Below are positions 1 through 9,904 of a stretch of DNA of 64,000 nt, in pieces. Within the stretch, counting starts at the first letter, position 1; every line of letters starts with the position of its first letter. The notes beneath the pieces are model-generated. The model searched no databases. It was not told where the DNA came from and saw only the letters and a list, made by a program, of their open reading frames with translations. A program made the position numbers and the translations under genes. Location: the NCBI RefSeq assembly GCF_017826695.1, contig NZ_JAFFZW010000004.1, forward strand, positions 372,001 to 436,000. Direction: 5' to 3'. The stretch comes from Pseudomonas alliivorans. Lineage in GTDB: Bacteria; Pseudomonadota; Gammaproteobacteria; Pseudomonadales; Pseudomonadaceae.

Positions 1-175
1 GCCGGTTGCAGGCGTTGACCCTTGGCATCACGAAAACCCTGCACATTCAATCGTCAATCTTCGCCTGTTCGCTATAGTTGTTCGCAGTTGGCGTTGTTAT
101 TCCAATATTCAGAATTACCGAGGGAATTCATCCATGCCCTCTTTTTTGTTTCCCCTCTTGCAGTAGGGTTTATTC

Positions 176-1645
176 ATGATCAAGTCGTTCCGCCCTTTTC
201 TGATCGCTTCATTGCTCCTGCCACTGGCCCTCTCCGCGAACGCGGCCGTCATCAACACCACACTTTCCCCCAAGGTCCAGCAGGCACTCAAGGCCAGCAA
301 ACTTGGCGATGATGCATTGTCGCTGGTCATGTTGCCGCTTAACGGCCCTGGCACACCGACGGTGTTCAACGCCGATGTGTCGGTGAACCCGGCCTCGACC
401 ATGAAACTGATCACAACCTATGCAGCGCTGGAAATTCTCGGGCCTACCCATCAATGGAAAACCGAGTTCTTCACCGACGGCACTCTGAGCAACGGCGTGC
501 TGCGCGGCAACCTGTACCTCAAGGGCGGCGGCGACCCCAAGCTGAATATGGAAAAGCTCTGGCTGTTGATGCGCGACCTGCGCGCCAATGGCGTCCAGCA
601 GGTGACCGGTGATCTGGTGCTGGATCGCAGCCACTTCGTGCAGCCGCAACTGCCCGTCTTCAACGATGATGGCAATGACGACAACAAGCCATTCCTGGTC
701 AAGCCTGATTCGCTGATGGTCAACCTCAAGGCGCTGCGCTTTGTCACCCGCAACGATGATGGCCGTATTCTGGTCTCGGTGGAGCCGCCCATCGCCACCA
801 TCCGGATCGACAATCAGGTCAAGGCTGTCGCATCGAAACAATGCACAGGTGATGTGCGTTACAACCCGGTAACCCAGCCTGATGGCAGCGTCAATGTGAC
901 GGTGACCGGACAACTGGGCAATGGCTGCAACTCCCAGACCTACCTGTCGCTGCTTGATCACCCGACCTACGCTGCCGGTGCCGTGCGCGCCATCTGGCAG
1001 GAACTGGGCGGCACCATTCTGGGCAAAAACCGCGTCGACGTAGTGCCTTCCAGCGCCAAGCTGCTGGCCAAGGCATTTTCCCCCGACCTGGTCGAAGTCA
1101 TCCGTGACATCAACAAATACAGCAACAACACCATGGCTCAACAGTTGTTTCTCAGCCTTGGCGAAGAATTCCGCAGTGACGCCGACGGCGATGATGCCAA
1201 GGCCGCGCAACGGGTGATTCGAGGCTGGCTGGCCAAAAAAGGCATCACCGCACCGCATCTGGTGATGGAAAACGGTTCAGGCCTGTCGCGGGCCGAACGG
1301 GTCAGCGCCCGTGAAATGGCGGTCATCCTTCAAGCCGCGTGGCGCAGCCCGTACGCCGCTGAGTTCATGAGCTCCATGCCGCTCGCCGGCATGGATGGCA
1401 CCATGCGTAAACGGTTGAAACGCACGCCGCTGCTCGGCGAGGCGCACATCAAGACCGGTACGCTCAATACCGTGCGCGCCATTGCAGGCTTCAGCCGCGA
1501 CAGCAACGGCAACACCTGGGCAGTCGTGGCGATCCTCAACGATCCACGTCCGTTCGGTGCCTCGTCGGTACTCGACGAAGTGCTGGTCGACCTTTACCGC
1601 CAGCCCAAGCTGAGCAATACCACGGTGTCGATCCAGCAGCCCTGA
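176..1645 (+). CDS. dacB: D-alanyl-D-alanine carboxypeptidase/endopeptidase (PBP4)
   Basis: This is a 489-residue class C penicillin-binding protein. Such enzymes cleave the terminal D-Ala and D-Ala-mDAP cross-links of peptidoglycan in the periplasm. A signal peptide ends near residue 23 (ALSANA). The three active-site motifs are present: STMK with nucleophile S74 and K77, SNN at about 316-318, and KTG at 426-428. The large insert between the first two motifs and the full length are typical of PBP4. It converges on the diguanylate cyclase gene with a 37-base gap, so it is probably a single-gene unit. Confidence 0.95.
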   Translation: MIKSFRPFLIASLLLPLALSANAAVINTTLSPKVQQALKASKLGDDALSLVMLPLNGPGTPTVFNADVSVNPASTMKLITTYAALEILGPTHQWKTEFFTDGTLSNGVLRGNLYLKGGGDPKLNMEKLWLLMRDLRANGVQQVTGDLVLDRSHFVQPQLPVFNDDGNDDNKPFLVKPDSLMVNLKALRFVTRNDDGRILVSVEPPIATIRIDNQVKAVASKQCTGDVRYNPVTQPDGSVNVTVTGQLGNGCNSQTYLSLLDHPTYAAGAVRAIWQELGGTILGKNRVDVVPSSAKLLAKAFSPDLVEVIRDINKYSNNTMAQQLFLSLGEEFRSDADGDDAKAAQRVIRGWLAKKGITAPHLVMENGSGLSRAERVSAREMAVILQAAWRSPYAAEFMSSMPLAGMDGTMRKRLKRTPLLGEAHIKTGTLNTVRAIAGFSRDSNGNTWAVVAILNDPRPFGASSVLDEVLVDLYRQPKLSNTTVSIQQP

Positions 1646-1682
1646 GCCACGCCCGACCAGAACGAGCAGGCGCTGAAACGGA

Positions 1683-4055
1683 TCAGGCCTGCTCTGGCTC
1701 CACCTTGTCCCTGCCCGCCTGCTTGGCGGCGTAGACCCCGGAGTCGGCACGCAGCAGCATCGCATCGACGCCCTCGCCTTCTCGCCAGCTGGCTATTCCG
1801 AAGCTGGCTGTCACCCGGCCCACGCCCTCGATGCCCGCCCTGTTCAGCTCTTCGCGAAGGCTCAGCGCCAACTGATACGCCTGGGCACCCTGAGTGCCGG
1901 GGCACAGCACCATGAATTCCTCCCCACCCAGCCGACAGAACACGTCATCCGTGCGCAAACGATGCGTGATGCGTTGCGAGAGGGCCTTGAGCACCTGATC
2001 TCCGACGCCGTGCCCGAACCGGTCATTGATGCGTTTGAAGTGATCAATGTCGAGCATGATGATCGACAGATGGCCACCATGCCGGTCGATACGCTTGAGT
2101 TCGGCCTGCAGCCGATCCTGAAAGTACCGACGGTTGTAGGCGCCCGTCAGCACATCGGTGACAGACATCTCTCGCAGCTCCTGCTCGACCCGCTTCAGAT
2201 CCGTGATATCCGACACAAACCCATGCCACAACACGGCACCGTCAGCCAGTTGCTCGGGCGTTGAGGCGGCGCGTAACCACCGCAGGCCTTTGTCCGGTAA
2301 TTGAACCCGGTACTCCTCACGCCACGGCGTCAGTTGCTGAGCACTGGGAACGATCGAGTTTCTGATCCGGACCAGGTCCATGGGATGAATGCGTTGCAGC
2401 AGCACCTCGGCATCGATCAGCAATCGGGCCTCATCGAGTTCGAACAACTCGCACATACCGACGCTGACGTATCTGAACCGCGAGCTGCCATCCCTGTCGA
2501 GCTGATACTGATAGATGCCCCCCGGCACCTGAGAGCCCAGCTTCCTGAGCAATTGCCCCTGAGCTTCAAGCGCATCATGCACGCGCCGGTGCTCGGTCAT
2601 GTCGGTACACACCGCCAGACAGCCGATCCACTGCCCCTGATCGTCGCGTACGGCCGTGACCAGCATATTGACGACCAGCCTGCTGCCGTCGCGTCGCTGG
2701 AAGGTCAACTCGCGGGCCGGATGGCTGCCTTCATGAATGGCCGCACTCAGCATGTCCTGCAGCACCTGCGCTTCGCTGGTGCCACTGTCGTCGGCCGGCA
2801 CAGCATGCTGGAAATCCTTGAGCCCAAAGCGACCCAGCACCTCTTCATCGCGATAGCCGAGCATACGCTGCGCACCGACGTTGAACGTGTTGATGACACC
2901 ATTGAGGTCGGTCGCGATGATTGCGACTTCGGTGGCCGAATTCAGGATGTTGCGCAACTGACCATTGGCAACGCTCAACTCTCGTTCGCGCACGCGCAGT
3001 TCCCGGGTACGCTGCTCGACCCGCGCAAGGGCACGTTGGCGCTGGCTGATCAGGCTGTAGAGCAAGGCACTGAGCATCAGGCTCAACAACCCACCGAACC
3101 ACAGGACATTGCCGGACGTTTCCCGATTATTTGCCTGGAACAACTCAGTGGGACGAACCTCAAGCAGGTAATCCCGATCCCCCAGACCCAACAGCGTGCT
3201 TTGGTACAGCTCATTCGTGGCGGCTTTGGCGGGAGACAGGTACACGCGCTCAGGCTCAGGTTGTGCGTTCAGGTCGGTGAGCGTGACTGCCAGGGTGTCG
3301 CGTTCTGCCGTTCCCACCGTCATCAGTTGCGAAAGACCGATGACGGCCGTCAGTACACCTTTCAGCTCAGGCGTTTCGCCCGGCGCACTGGCCCTTAAAA
3401 ATACAGGCGCCATCAACAGCACGCCTCGTGTGTTGGCGGGATCGAGCCCCAATAGTTTTATACGGGGCGTCGCTGTGATACGGCCCAGCAGTCGAGCACG
3501 ATCCAGAGCCAGATGACGGACCGGCTCGGAATAGATATCGAAGCCCAGCGGCACCGGCAATGCACTGATCGAATCCAGATAGAGGACAGGAAAATATTCA
3601 TCGCGCACGCCCGCCACGCTCAGCTTGCCGTGCTCATCGAGTTCACGGATCACAAAATCCGCCACCCCATCCTTGCGCACTGCCGCCTCGAACGCAGCCC
3701 GCCCGGCACGGGTCACCCTCGGGTTCCAGCCGTAGGCCTGGGTGCCGAGCAGCAGCGGGCCTACGAAACCGTCGTATTCTTCGCGAGTCACCTCACGGGA
3801 AAACAGAAAGAAGCGGCGGACCGTGTCCAGCCTGCTGACCTGACGGTCCAGGCGCTCCTGAATGCGGCTGAAACGCTCGCTGGCCAGAATGTCGAAACGC
3901 TGGCGCAACTGATGCTGATAAGCGTCGTGGTCAGCCAGCGCCAGCATGACCGTCAGCGCGGCACCGACCAGCATCGTCAGCACCGCCACCAGCCACGCTG
4001 AAACCTGTTCACTGATGAAGCCCAGCACCCTGAGCCTGTACCGTTTCGCCGCCAT
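1683..4055 (-). CDS. Membrane diguanylate cyclase with CHASE, PAS and GGDEF domains
   Basis: The 790-residue protein should make cyclic di-GMP from GTP in response to a periplasmic signal. A membrane helix near residues 15-38 and another near 320-340 bracket a CHASE-type periplasmic sensor. Two PAS-like regions follow (about 370-620), then a GGDEF domain. The active-site motif is GGEEF at 710-714, and an RxxD product-inhibition site (RTDD, 701-704) lies five residues before it, so the enzyme is probably active and feedback-inhibited. No EAL domain is present. I chose the ATG at 4055; a GTG two codons upstream is also possible. The signal sensed cannot be told from the sequence. Confidence 0.9.
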   Translation of the reverse strand: MAAKRYRLRVLGFISEQVSAWLVAVLTMLVGAALTVMLALADHDAYQHQLRQRFDILASERFSRIQERLDRQVSRLDTVRRFFLFSREVTREEYDGFVGPLLLGTQAYGWNPRVTRAGRAAFEAAVRKDGVADFVIRELDEHGKLSVAGVRDEYFPVLYLDSISALPVPLGFDIYSEPVRHLALDRARLLGRITATPRIKLLGLDPANTRGVLLMAPVFLRASAPGETPELKGVLTAVIGLSQLMTVGTAERDTLAVTLTDLNAQPEPERVYLSPAKAATNELYQSTLLGLGDRDYLLEVRPTELFQANNRETSGNVLWFGGLLSLMLSALLYSLISQRQRALARVEQRTRELRVRERELSVANGQLRNILNSATEVAIIATDLNGVINTFNVGAQRMLGYRDEEVLGRFGLKDFQHAVPADDSGTSEAQVLQDMLSAAIHEGSHPARELTFQRRDGSRLVVNMLVTAVRDDQGQWIGCLAVCTDMTEHRRVHDALEAQGQLLRKLGSQVPGGIYQYQLDRDGSSRFRYVSVGMCELFELDEARLLIDAEVLLQRIHPMDLVRIRNSIVPSAQQLTPWREEYRVQLPDKGLRWLRAASTPEQLADGAVLWHGFVSDITDLKRVEQELREMSVTDVLTGAYNRRYFQDRLQAELKRIDRHGGHLSIIMLDIDHFKRINDRFGHGVGDQVLKALSQRITHRLRTDDVFCRLGGEEFMVLCPGTQGAQAYQLALSLREELNRAGIEGVGRVTASFGIASWREGEGVDAMLLRADSGVYAAKQAGRDKVEPEQA

Positions 4056-4193
4056 AGACACAACTCATGACGCCAACAGTGTGTTGCGCCACGCTGGCTG
4101 TCCATTGGTTATAGCTATTCGCCAGTAATTTGCCCAGCGGAAGATGAGCGAACCTGCGCAAGCAACGCACAGGTTCGTTCATCAGCCCCTGCG

Positions 4194-6449
4194 TCAGGCG
4201 CGTGCGGTGATCTTCCAGGCCCTGTGGATCTTGCTGTTGCGGGCAAAATCCTGGTCGATGGTCTGCGCAGTGATTTCCTCTACCGCGTAGCGCTGCCCGA
4301 GGTTTTCATCGAGCACGAACTTGCGGAAGTTGTTGGAGAAATACAGCACGCCGCCCGGTGCCAGACGTGCCATGGCCAGATCGATCAATTCGACCTGATC
4401 ACGCTGCACGTCGAACACCCCTTCCATGCGCTTGGAGTTGGAGAAGGTCGGCGGATCGATGAAGATCAGGTCGTATTCTTCGCGGCAGGCCTGCAGCCAG
4501 ACCGTGACATCGCTCTGCTCCAGACGGTTCTTGTCGGAGAAGCCGTTCAGCGACAGGTTGCGGCGTGCCCAGTCCAGATAGGTGCGCGACAGATCCACGC
4601 TGGTGGTGCTGCGAGCGCCACCCTTGGCAGCATGAACGCTGGCGGTTGCGGTGTACGCGAACAGGTTGAGGAAGCGCTTGCCTGCAGCCTCGCGCTGGAT
4701 ACGCATGCGCATCGGGCGGTGATCGAGGAACAGACCGGTGTCCAGGTAATCGGTCAGGTTGACCAGCAGCTTGACGCCGCCTTCGCTGACTTCCAGAAAC
4801 TGACCCTGCGCGCTCTGGCGCTCGTACTGACGGGTGCCGCTCTGACGCTCACGACGCTTGATCACCACGCGGCTCTTGTCGATGTTCAACGCCTGGGGAA
4901 TCGCAGCCAACGCGTCGAACAGACGGGCCGAGGCCTTTTCCGGGTCGATGGATTTCGGCGCGGCGTATTCCTGCACGTGAACCCAGTCGTGGTAAAGGTC
5001 GATGGCCATCGAATATTCGGGCATGTCGGCGTCGTACACGCGATAGCAATCAATGCCTTCACGTCGTACCCATTTGCCCATCAGCTTGAGATTCTTTTGC
5101 AGCCGGTTGGCGAACATCTGCCCGCCTTCGCTCAGGCGTGGCTGTTCGACAACCACGGGAGCCGGCTTGATCGGGTTGCCGTTCTTGTTGAATTTTCTTT
5201 CAACGTCGACTTCGGCCTCGAACGGCGTTTCGCGCTCGATCTGACGCTGCTCCGGGGTGCGACGCTCGCCGGTCACGAACTGATCCGGCAACACCTTGAT
5301 CAGCAACAGCTTACACGGCAGCGCGCCGTTCCAGAACGAGTACTGCTTGTGACTGCGGATGCCCATGCGCTTGCCCAGATCCGGCGCGCCAGTGAACACC
5401 GCAGCCTCCCAGTTCAGGCACGACTGACGCAGGCGCTCGCCCAGGTTCTGGTAGAGATACAGCAGGCTGGCCTCGTCACCCAGACGCTCGCCGTACGGCG
5501 GGTTGCAGATGACCAGACCCTTTTGATTCTGATCCGGACGTGGCTCGAACGTCGCGACTTCGCCCTGGTAGACCTTGATCCAGTCGCTCAGCCCTGCGCG
5601 CTCGATGTTATTGCGGGCAGGCTGAATCAGACGAGGGTCAGCTTCATAGCCGCGGATCCACAACGGCGGTTTGGCGAGGCCTGCCTCGGCACGCGCCAGC
5701 GCTTCGTCGTGCAGCTTGCGCCACAGGGCCGGAACATGACCCAGCCAGGCAGAAAAGCCCCAGCGCTCGCGCTTGATGTTAGGTGCAATGTCGGCGGCAA
5801 TCAGGCCGGCTTCGACCAGAAACGTCCCCACACCACACATCGGGTCAGCCAGCGCGCCACCTTCGGCGGCGATCCGTGGCCAGCCGGCACGCACCAGAAT
5901 GGCGGCAGCGAGATTTTCCTTGAGGGGAGCAGCACCCTGCTGCAGGCGATAGCCGCGCTGGTGCAGACTGTGGCCGGACAGGTCCAGGGACAGGATCGCT
6001 TCGCCACGGTCCAGGCGCAGATGCACGCGCAGATCGGGGTTGATCTTGTCTACCGAAGGACGCTCGCCGTCCGGCGTGCGTAATTTGTCGACAATCGCGT
6101 CCTTGACCTTCAACGCACCAAAGTGGGTGTTGTCGATGCCCGACCCGTGACCACTGAATTCAACGGCGATGGTGCCATCCGATTCGAGATGGTCGTGCCA
6201 TTCGACGTCGAGCACACCGTGGTACAGGTCTTCGGCGTCCTTCATCGGGAAGCGCTTGAGCACCAGCAGCACGCGGTTGGCCAGGCGGGACCACAGGCAC
6301 AGCCGGTAGGCGGTTTCCATGTCGGCCGAACCGCGAATGGCTGAGGTGTGTTCGCGGGTATCCTCGAGTCCGAGAGCCGTGGCCTCCTCGGCCAGCAGTC
6401 CTTCGAGGCCTTTGGGGCAAGTGAGGAAAAGTTCGTAGCGATCCGACAT
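4194..6449 (-). CDS. rlmKL: Bifunctional 23S rRNA methyltransferase RlmKL
   Basis: This 751-residue fusion methylates 23S rRNA twice, at guanine N2 (position 2445 in E. coli numbering) and guanine N7 (2069), during assembly of the large subunit. The N-terminal half has a THUMP-type RNA-binding region and an N2-guanine methyltransferase domain with the ICNPPYGERL motif. The C-terminal half is the RlmK domain with FIDPPTF. An open frame runs 46 codons further upstream, but family alignments begin at MSDRYELFLTC, so the ATG at 6449 is used. It is divergent from rmf, another ribosome-related gene. Confidence 0.95.
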   Translation of the reverse strand: MSDRYELFLTCPKGLEGLLAEEATALGLEDTREHTSAIRGSADMETAYRLCLWSRLANRVLLVLKRFPMKDAEDLYHGVLDVEWHDHLESDGTIAVEFSGHGSGIDNTHFGALKVKDAIVDKLRTPDGERPSVDKINPDLRVHLRLDRGEAILSLDLSGHSLHQRGYRLQQGAAPLKENLAAAILVRAGWPRIAAEGGALADPMCGVGTFLVEAGLIAADIAPNIKRERWGFSAWLGHVPALWRKLHDEALARAEAGLAKPPLWIRGYEADPRLIQPARNNIERAGLSDWIKVYQGEVATFEPRPDQNQKGLVICNPPYGERLGDEASLLYLYQNLGERLRQSCLNWEAAVFTGAPDLGKRMGIRSHKQYSFWNGALPCKLLLIKVLPDQFVTGERRTPEQRQIERETPFEAEVDVERKFNKNGNPIKPAPVVVEQPRLSEGGQMFANRLQKNLKLMGKWVRREGIDCYRVYDADMPEYSMAIDLYHDWVHVQEYAAPKSIDPEKASARLFDALAAIPQALNIDKSRVVIKRRERQSGTRQYERQSAQGQFLEVSEGGVKLLVNLTDYLDTGLFLDHRPMRMRIQREAAGKRFLNLFAYTATASVHAAKGGARSTTSVDLSRTYLDWARRNLSLNGFSDKNRLEQSDVTVWLQACREEYDLIFIDPPTFSNSKRMEGVFDVQRDQVELIDLAMARLAPGGVLYFSNNFRKFVLDENLGQRYAVEEITAQTIDQDFARNSKIHRAWKITARA

Positions 6450-7038
6450 GTGTATTCCAGGGCCTGAGCCGTCAGCGGCGGGCAACGCATTGCCCGACCA
6501 GATTTTAAACAGGCGCCTTTCTTGGAGAACGCCTGCGTGGCACGTTGAATGTGCCGGTCCGCCGCACGAAACCTGCCTTGAGACCAAGGCAGCGTTAAGG
6601 CGGTAGTTTTCAATCCATCACGCTCTGCACATAGCTTTCCTATATGAAGAACGACTATTCAACCCGACGAAGTGGGCAACAAAAAGTCACATCTCGACCC
6701 TTCGTCGAATAGACGCTTAAAGCATTCAGCCACTATCCGCACTTGAGACGCGGTCTCAATCCGGTCTGAAACGCCCGCGTCAAAAGGCTTGCGCCAAAAA
6801 ACGGTGTTGAAACCCGACTACCCTTATCACCCGACAGACCTAAATGTGACGTGCTTATGACAAAACGGTCATTCACAGGGTGCGACGCTTTGGTTAGAAA
6901 TCACCTCAAGTCATGACCGCAATGGTTATGACATCAAGGCCCGCGACGCCGGCAGCGGGTACCAACGGCAGACCTTTCTGCCCGACCTCACCATGAGGTC
7001 TCAGGGATATAACAGTCAACAGACGAGGGCAATACCCT
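6450..7038. other. Divergent rlmKL/rmf intergenic region with two palindromes
   Basis: These 589 bases contain no convincing gene. Two perfect inverted repeats stand out. One has 7-bp arms around CGCA at 6479-6496, about 30 bases upstream of the rlmKL start. The other has 7-bp arms (TTGAGAC/GTCTCAA) around GCG at 6743-6759. Both could be protein-binding sites. The rmf promoter should lie near the right end but I cannot place it with confidence. Confidence 0.4.
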
Positions 7039-7254
7039 ATGAGAAGACTTAAGCGTGATCCGTTGGAAAGAGCATTTTTACGCGGATATCAGTACGGCGT
7101 TCATGGTAAATCCCGTGAGCTTTGCCCTTTTACTCTACCGTCAGTACGCCAGGCATGGATCAATGGATGGCGAGAAGGACGCGGCGACAACTGGGACGGT
7201 ATGACCGGCACTGCGGGAATCCACAGACTCAACGAACTTCACGCGGTTGGATAA
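7039..7254 (+). CDS. rmf: Ribosome modulation factor
   Basis: This is a 71-residue basic protein that dimerises 70S ribosomes into inactive 100S particles in stationary phase and under starvation. The sequence carries the Rmf hallmark stretch RAFLRGYQYGVHGKSRELCP and the conserved RQAWINGWREGR segment. It is a single gene with its own intrinsic terminator downstream. The upstream gap of nearly 600 bases leaves room for growth-phase control. Confidence 0.96.
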   Translation: MRRLKRDPLERAFLRGYQYGVHGKSRELCPFTLPSVRQAWINGWREGRGDNWDGMTGTAGIHRLNELHAVG

Positions 7255-7359
7255 CGCGCCTTTGGAGACACAGGCCCCAACCAGTTCATCAAAGTTTTAT
7301 TGACTGACCTTCGACACCCATACCATGCACGCCCTATCCGGGCGGCGGGCCAAAAGCCC

Positions 7360-7386
7360 AGGGGCTCCCCAGGAGCCCCTTTTTTT
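7360..7386 (+). terminator. Intrinsic terminator after rmf
   Basis: AGGGGCTCC pairs with GGAGCCCCT around a 3-base loop and is followed by a run of seven T. It ends rmf transcription 100 bases after the stop. The A-poor left flank makes it a weak terminator for the convergent pyrD gene. Confidence 0.9.
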
Positions 7387-7395
7387 GCCCGTGAT

Positions 7396-8427
7396 TCAGA
7401 CCTGCTGACGCGGCATTGCCGCAATCGCATCCACCGATTCGCGAATCAGTGCAGGCCCCTTGTAGATAAAGCCTGAGTAGATCTGCACCAGACTCGCACC
7501 CGCCGCGATTTTTTCGGCAGCGTGACGCCCTTCAGTGATACCGCCGGCAGCGATAATAGGCATACGCCCTGCCAACTCGCCCGCCAGTATCTTCACGGTA
7601 TGAGTACTCTTCTCACGAACCGGTGCGCCCGACAGACCACCCGCCTCGTCCGCATGCGGCAAGCCTTCGACGCCTTCGCGACCAAGGGTGGTGTTGGTGG
7701 CAATGACCGCATCCATACCAGACTCGATAAGGGCCGCTGCGACCAGTACGGTTTCTTCATCGGTCATGTCCGGGGCAATCTTGATAGCCAGAGGCACGCG
7801 CTTGCCATGACGCTGCGTGAGTTCCTGCTGACGCAGACTCAGGGCCTCGAGCAATTGCTTGAGCGAATCACCGAATTGCAGGCTGCGCAGTCCCGGCGTG
7901 TTCGGCGAGCTGACGTTGACAGTCACATAGCTGGCGTGGGCATAGACCTTGTCCAGACAGATCAGGTAGTCGTCCACTGCGCGCTCGACCGGCGTGTCGA
8001 AATTCTTGCCGATATTGATGCCCAGAATGCCGGTGTACCTGGCTCCCTGCACACGGCTGACCAGATTGTCGACACCCAGGTTGTTGAAGCCCATGCGGTT
8101 GATGATGGCTTCTGCGTGGGGCAGACGAAAAATGCGTGGCTTGGGGTTGCCCGGCTGCGGACGCGGCGTGACCGTGCCGATTTCCACGAAGCCAAAGCCC
8201 AGTTGCGCGAAGCCGTCGATGGCCGCGCCGTTCTTGTCCAGACCGGCCGCCAGGCCCACGGGATTGGGAAACTCCAGCCCCATGACGGTGACCGGCACCT
8301 TGGCCGGAGCCTTGCTCAACAGGCCATTGAGGCCCAGACGCCCACCGGCACCGATCAGGTCCAGCGACAGGTCATGGGAGGTTTCCGGGGAAAGCTTGAA
8401 CAGTAACTGGCGGGCCAGGTTATACAT
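7396..8427 (-). CDS. pyrD: Dihydroorotate dehydrogenase (quinone), class 2
   Basis: PyrD oxidises dihydroorotate to orotate in pyrimidine synthesis and passes electrons to quinone at the inner membrane. The 343-residue protein has the N-terminal helical extension of class 2 enzymes ([15 protein letters not shown]) that binds the membrane and quinone. The [10 protein letters not shown] segment holds the catalytic serine, and the FMN-binding IAAGGI segment lies near the C-terminus. The open frame extends 25 codons further upstream, but the family start is MYNLARQ at 8427. Gene order rlmKL-rmf-pyrD is usual for Pseudomonas. Confidence 0.95.
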   Translation of the reverse strand: MYNLARQLLFKLSPETSHDLSLDLIGAGGRLGLNGLLSKAPAKVPVTVMGLEFPNPVGLAAGLDKNGAAIDGFAQLGFGFVEIGTVTPRPQPGNPKPRIFRLPHAEAIINRMGFNNLGVDNLVSRVQGARYTGILGINIGKNFDTPVERAVDDYLICLDKVYAHASYVTVNVSSPNTPGLRSLQFGDSLKQLLEALSLRQQELTQRHGKRVPLAIKIAPDMTDEETVLVAAALIESGMDAVIATNTTLGREGVEGLPHADEAGGLSGAPVREKSTHTVKILAGELAGRMPIIAAGGITEGRHAAEKIAAGASLVQIYSGFIYKGPALIRESVDAIAAMPRQQV

Positions 8428-8535
8428 GGGCGGGCGAGGCTCGTGAGAAGCTGAATTCAGGGGCGCGATTATAGCCGCGTGAATGCATTGCACGCGAGGC
8501 ATGCGAAAAACTTGTTACGCTGAACCGCCGAGCGC

Positions 8536-8552
8536 TGGCATATGCCTTGCTT
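8536..8552 (+). promoter_or_regulatory. Sigma54 promoter of nasST
   Basis: TGGCATATGCCTTGCTT matches the -24/-12 consensus, with GG (8537-8538) and GC (8549-8550) spaced exactly as required. Transcription would start near 8562, nine bases before the leader hairpin. The same arrangement precedes the other two nitrate transcription units in this window, which strengthens the call. Confidence 0.75.
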
Positions 8553-8561
8553 GAATCCATT

Positions 8562-8651
8562 ATCGGCACGCGCTCCAACGAAGGAGCGCTGCCCGGACAA
8601 CGGCGTCGCTCCGGCACTTGCACCTCGCAAGGGCCGGGCGGCGCCTTTTTT
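8562..8651 (+). promoter_or_regulatory. NasT-type (ANTAR) attenuator leader of nasST
   Basis: A 6-bp hairpin (CGCTCC/GGAGCG, 8571-8588) presents the hexaloop AACGAA, with A at position 1 and G at position 4 as ANTAR proteins require. It is followed by an 11-bp intrinsic terminator (arms 8586-8596 and 8634-8644, then TTTTTT). The 3' arm of the hairpin overlaps the 5' arm of the terminator by three bases, so the two cannot fully form together. I see no second hexaloop hairpin between the predicted transcription start and this one. By analogy with NasR and EutV, NasT binding would hold the first hairpin and allow read-through. The nasS start lies beyond the terminator. Confidence 0.7.
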
Positions 8652-8678
8652 CTGGATGTCCTTGATGAAGCACCTGCC

Positions 8679-9890
8679 ATGAGCGAACGAACAAGCAATG
8701 CGCTGGACTGGGTAAACGGCAGCGATGCGCCCGAGATGAACAGTCTGGATGTGGGTTTCATGGCCCTGACCGACTGCGCTTCACTGGTGGTCGCGGCGAC
8801 CCAGGGTTTTGCCCAGCCTTACGGCCTGACCCTGAACCTCAGACGCCAGACCTCCTGGGCCGGATTGCGTGACAAGCTGGTCAGCGGCCAGTTGCAGGCA
8901 GCGCACAGCCTTTACGGGCTGATCTACGCCGTCGAGCTGGGTATCGGCGGCGGCCCCACCAGAGATTTGGCGATCCTGATGGGCCTGAACCAGAACGGCC
9001 AGTGCATCAACCTGTCGCGCGGCCTGCAGGACAGTGGTGTGATCACTCCTGAAGCACTGGACAAACGCGTGCACCAAAGCGGTCCGAAACTGACCTTCGC
9101 CCAGACCTTCCCCACCGGCAACCATGCCATGTGGCTTTATTACTGGCTCGCGAGCCAAGGCATTCATCCGCTGGACGACGTGAACAGCGTCGTGGTGCCG
9201 CCACCGCAGATGGTTCAACACCTGCAGGCCGGCCGTATCGACGGGTTCTGCGTCGGCGAGCCCTGGGCCGCCAGCGCAGTCCGTCAGGAACTGGGCTTCA
9301 GTATGGCCACCAGCCAGACCATCTGGCCCGACCATCCGGGCAAGGTTCTGGGGTGCACCCGCGAGTTCGTCGAGCAGAACCCCAATACCGCGAGAGCGCT
9401 GGTCATGGCCGTGCTGGAGGCGAGCCGCTTCATCGAGCAGAGCGAGCACAATCGACGCAGCACGGCACAACTGCTCAGCGGTGCGGAGTATCTGGACACA
9501 CCACTGGACTGCATCGAGCCGCGTTTGCTGGGCAAGTACAGTGACGGCCTCGGCAACCACTGGGAAGACCACCACGCCGTCAGCTTTCATGGTCAGGGTC
9601 AGGTCAATTACCCCTGGCTGTCGGACGGGATGTGGTTCATGACCCAGTTCCGCCGCTGGGGCCTGTTACGTGAAGACCCTGATTACCTGGCTGTTGCCGA
9701 ACGCGTCCAGCAGCTGGAACTGTATCGACAGGCCGCCGAGGCGCTAGGCATTGACGTGCCTGACGCTACCTTGCGCAGCAGTCAACTGATCGACGGCAAG
9801 GTCTGGGACGGCACTGATCCGGCCTCCTATGCGCGCAGCTTCAAGATCAACGCCTGGGCCGATACCACGCCCGTCGCTGCGCGTCGTTGA
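8679..9890 (+). CDS. nasS: Nitrate sensor NasS (substrate-binding-protein fold)
   Basis: This 403-residue protein resembles the nitrate-binding components NrtA/NasF but lacks a signal peptide, as expected of the cytoplasmic sensor NasS. In the known system NasS holds the antiterminator NasT and releases it when nitrate or nitrite binds. Family features include GFMALTDCASLVVAATQGFA near the N-terminus and GRIDGFCVGEPWAA, part of the ligand site. The ATG at 8679 begins MSERTSNALDW; an in-frame start further upstream would lie inside the leader terminator. It ends just before nasT with a ribosome-binding site in the junction. Confidence 0.9.
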   Translation: MSERTSNALDWVNGSDAPEMNSLDVGFMALTDCASLVVAATQGFAQPYGLTLNLRRQTSWAGLRDKLVSGQLQAAHSLYGLIYAVELGIGGGPTRDLAILMGLNQNGQCINLSRGLQDSGVITPEALDKRVHQSGPKLTFAQTFPTGNHAMWLYYWLASQGIHPLDDVNSVVVPPPQMVQHLQAGRIDGFCVGEPWAASAVRQELGFSMATSQTIWPDHPGKVLGCTREFVEQNPNTARALVMAVLEASRFIEQSEHNRRSTAQLLSGAEYLDTPLDCIEPRLLGKYSDGLGNHWEDHHAVSFHGQGQVNYPWLSDGMWFMTQFRRWGLLREDPDYLAVAERVQQLELYRQAAEALGIDVPDATLRSSQLIDGKVWDGTDPASYARSFKINAWADTTPVAARR

Positions 9891-9904
9891 AGGAGAACGT
9901 GACC

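Noticed and set aside
4224..6083. A 619-codon plus-strand frame opposite rlmKL
   Set aside because: Composition-driven shadow of rlmKL with no start signal or domain.
8527..8539. A GCC/GGC stem as the first ANTAR hairpin of the nasST leader
   Set aside because: It has a 7-base loop, only three pairs, and overlaps the predicted sigma54 promoter, so it would not be in the transcript.
8571..8651. A longer nasS beginning upstream (in-frame from 8547)
   Set aside because: It would translate through the leader hairpin and terminator, and the added residues have no similarity to NasS.
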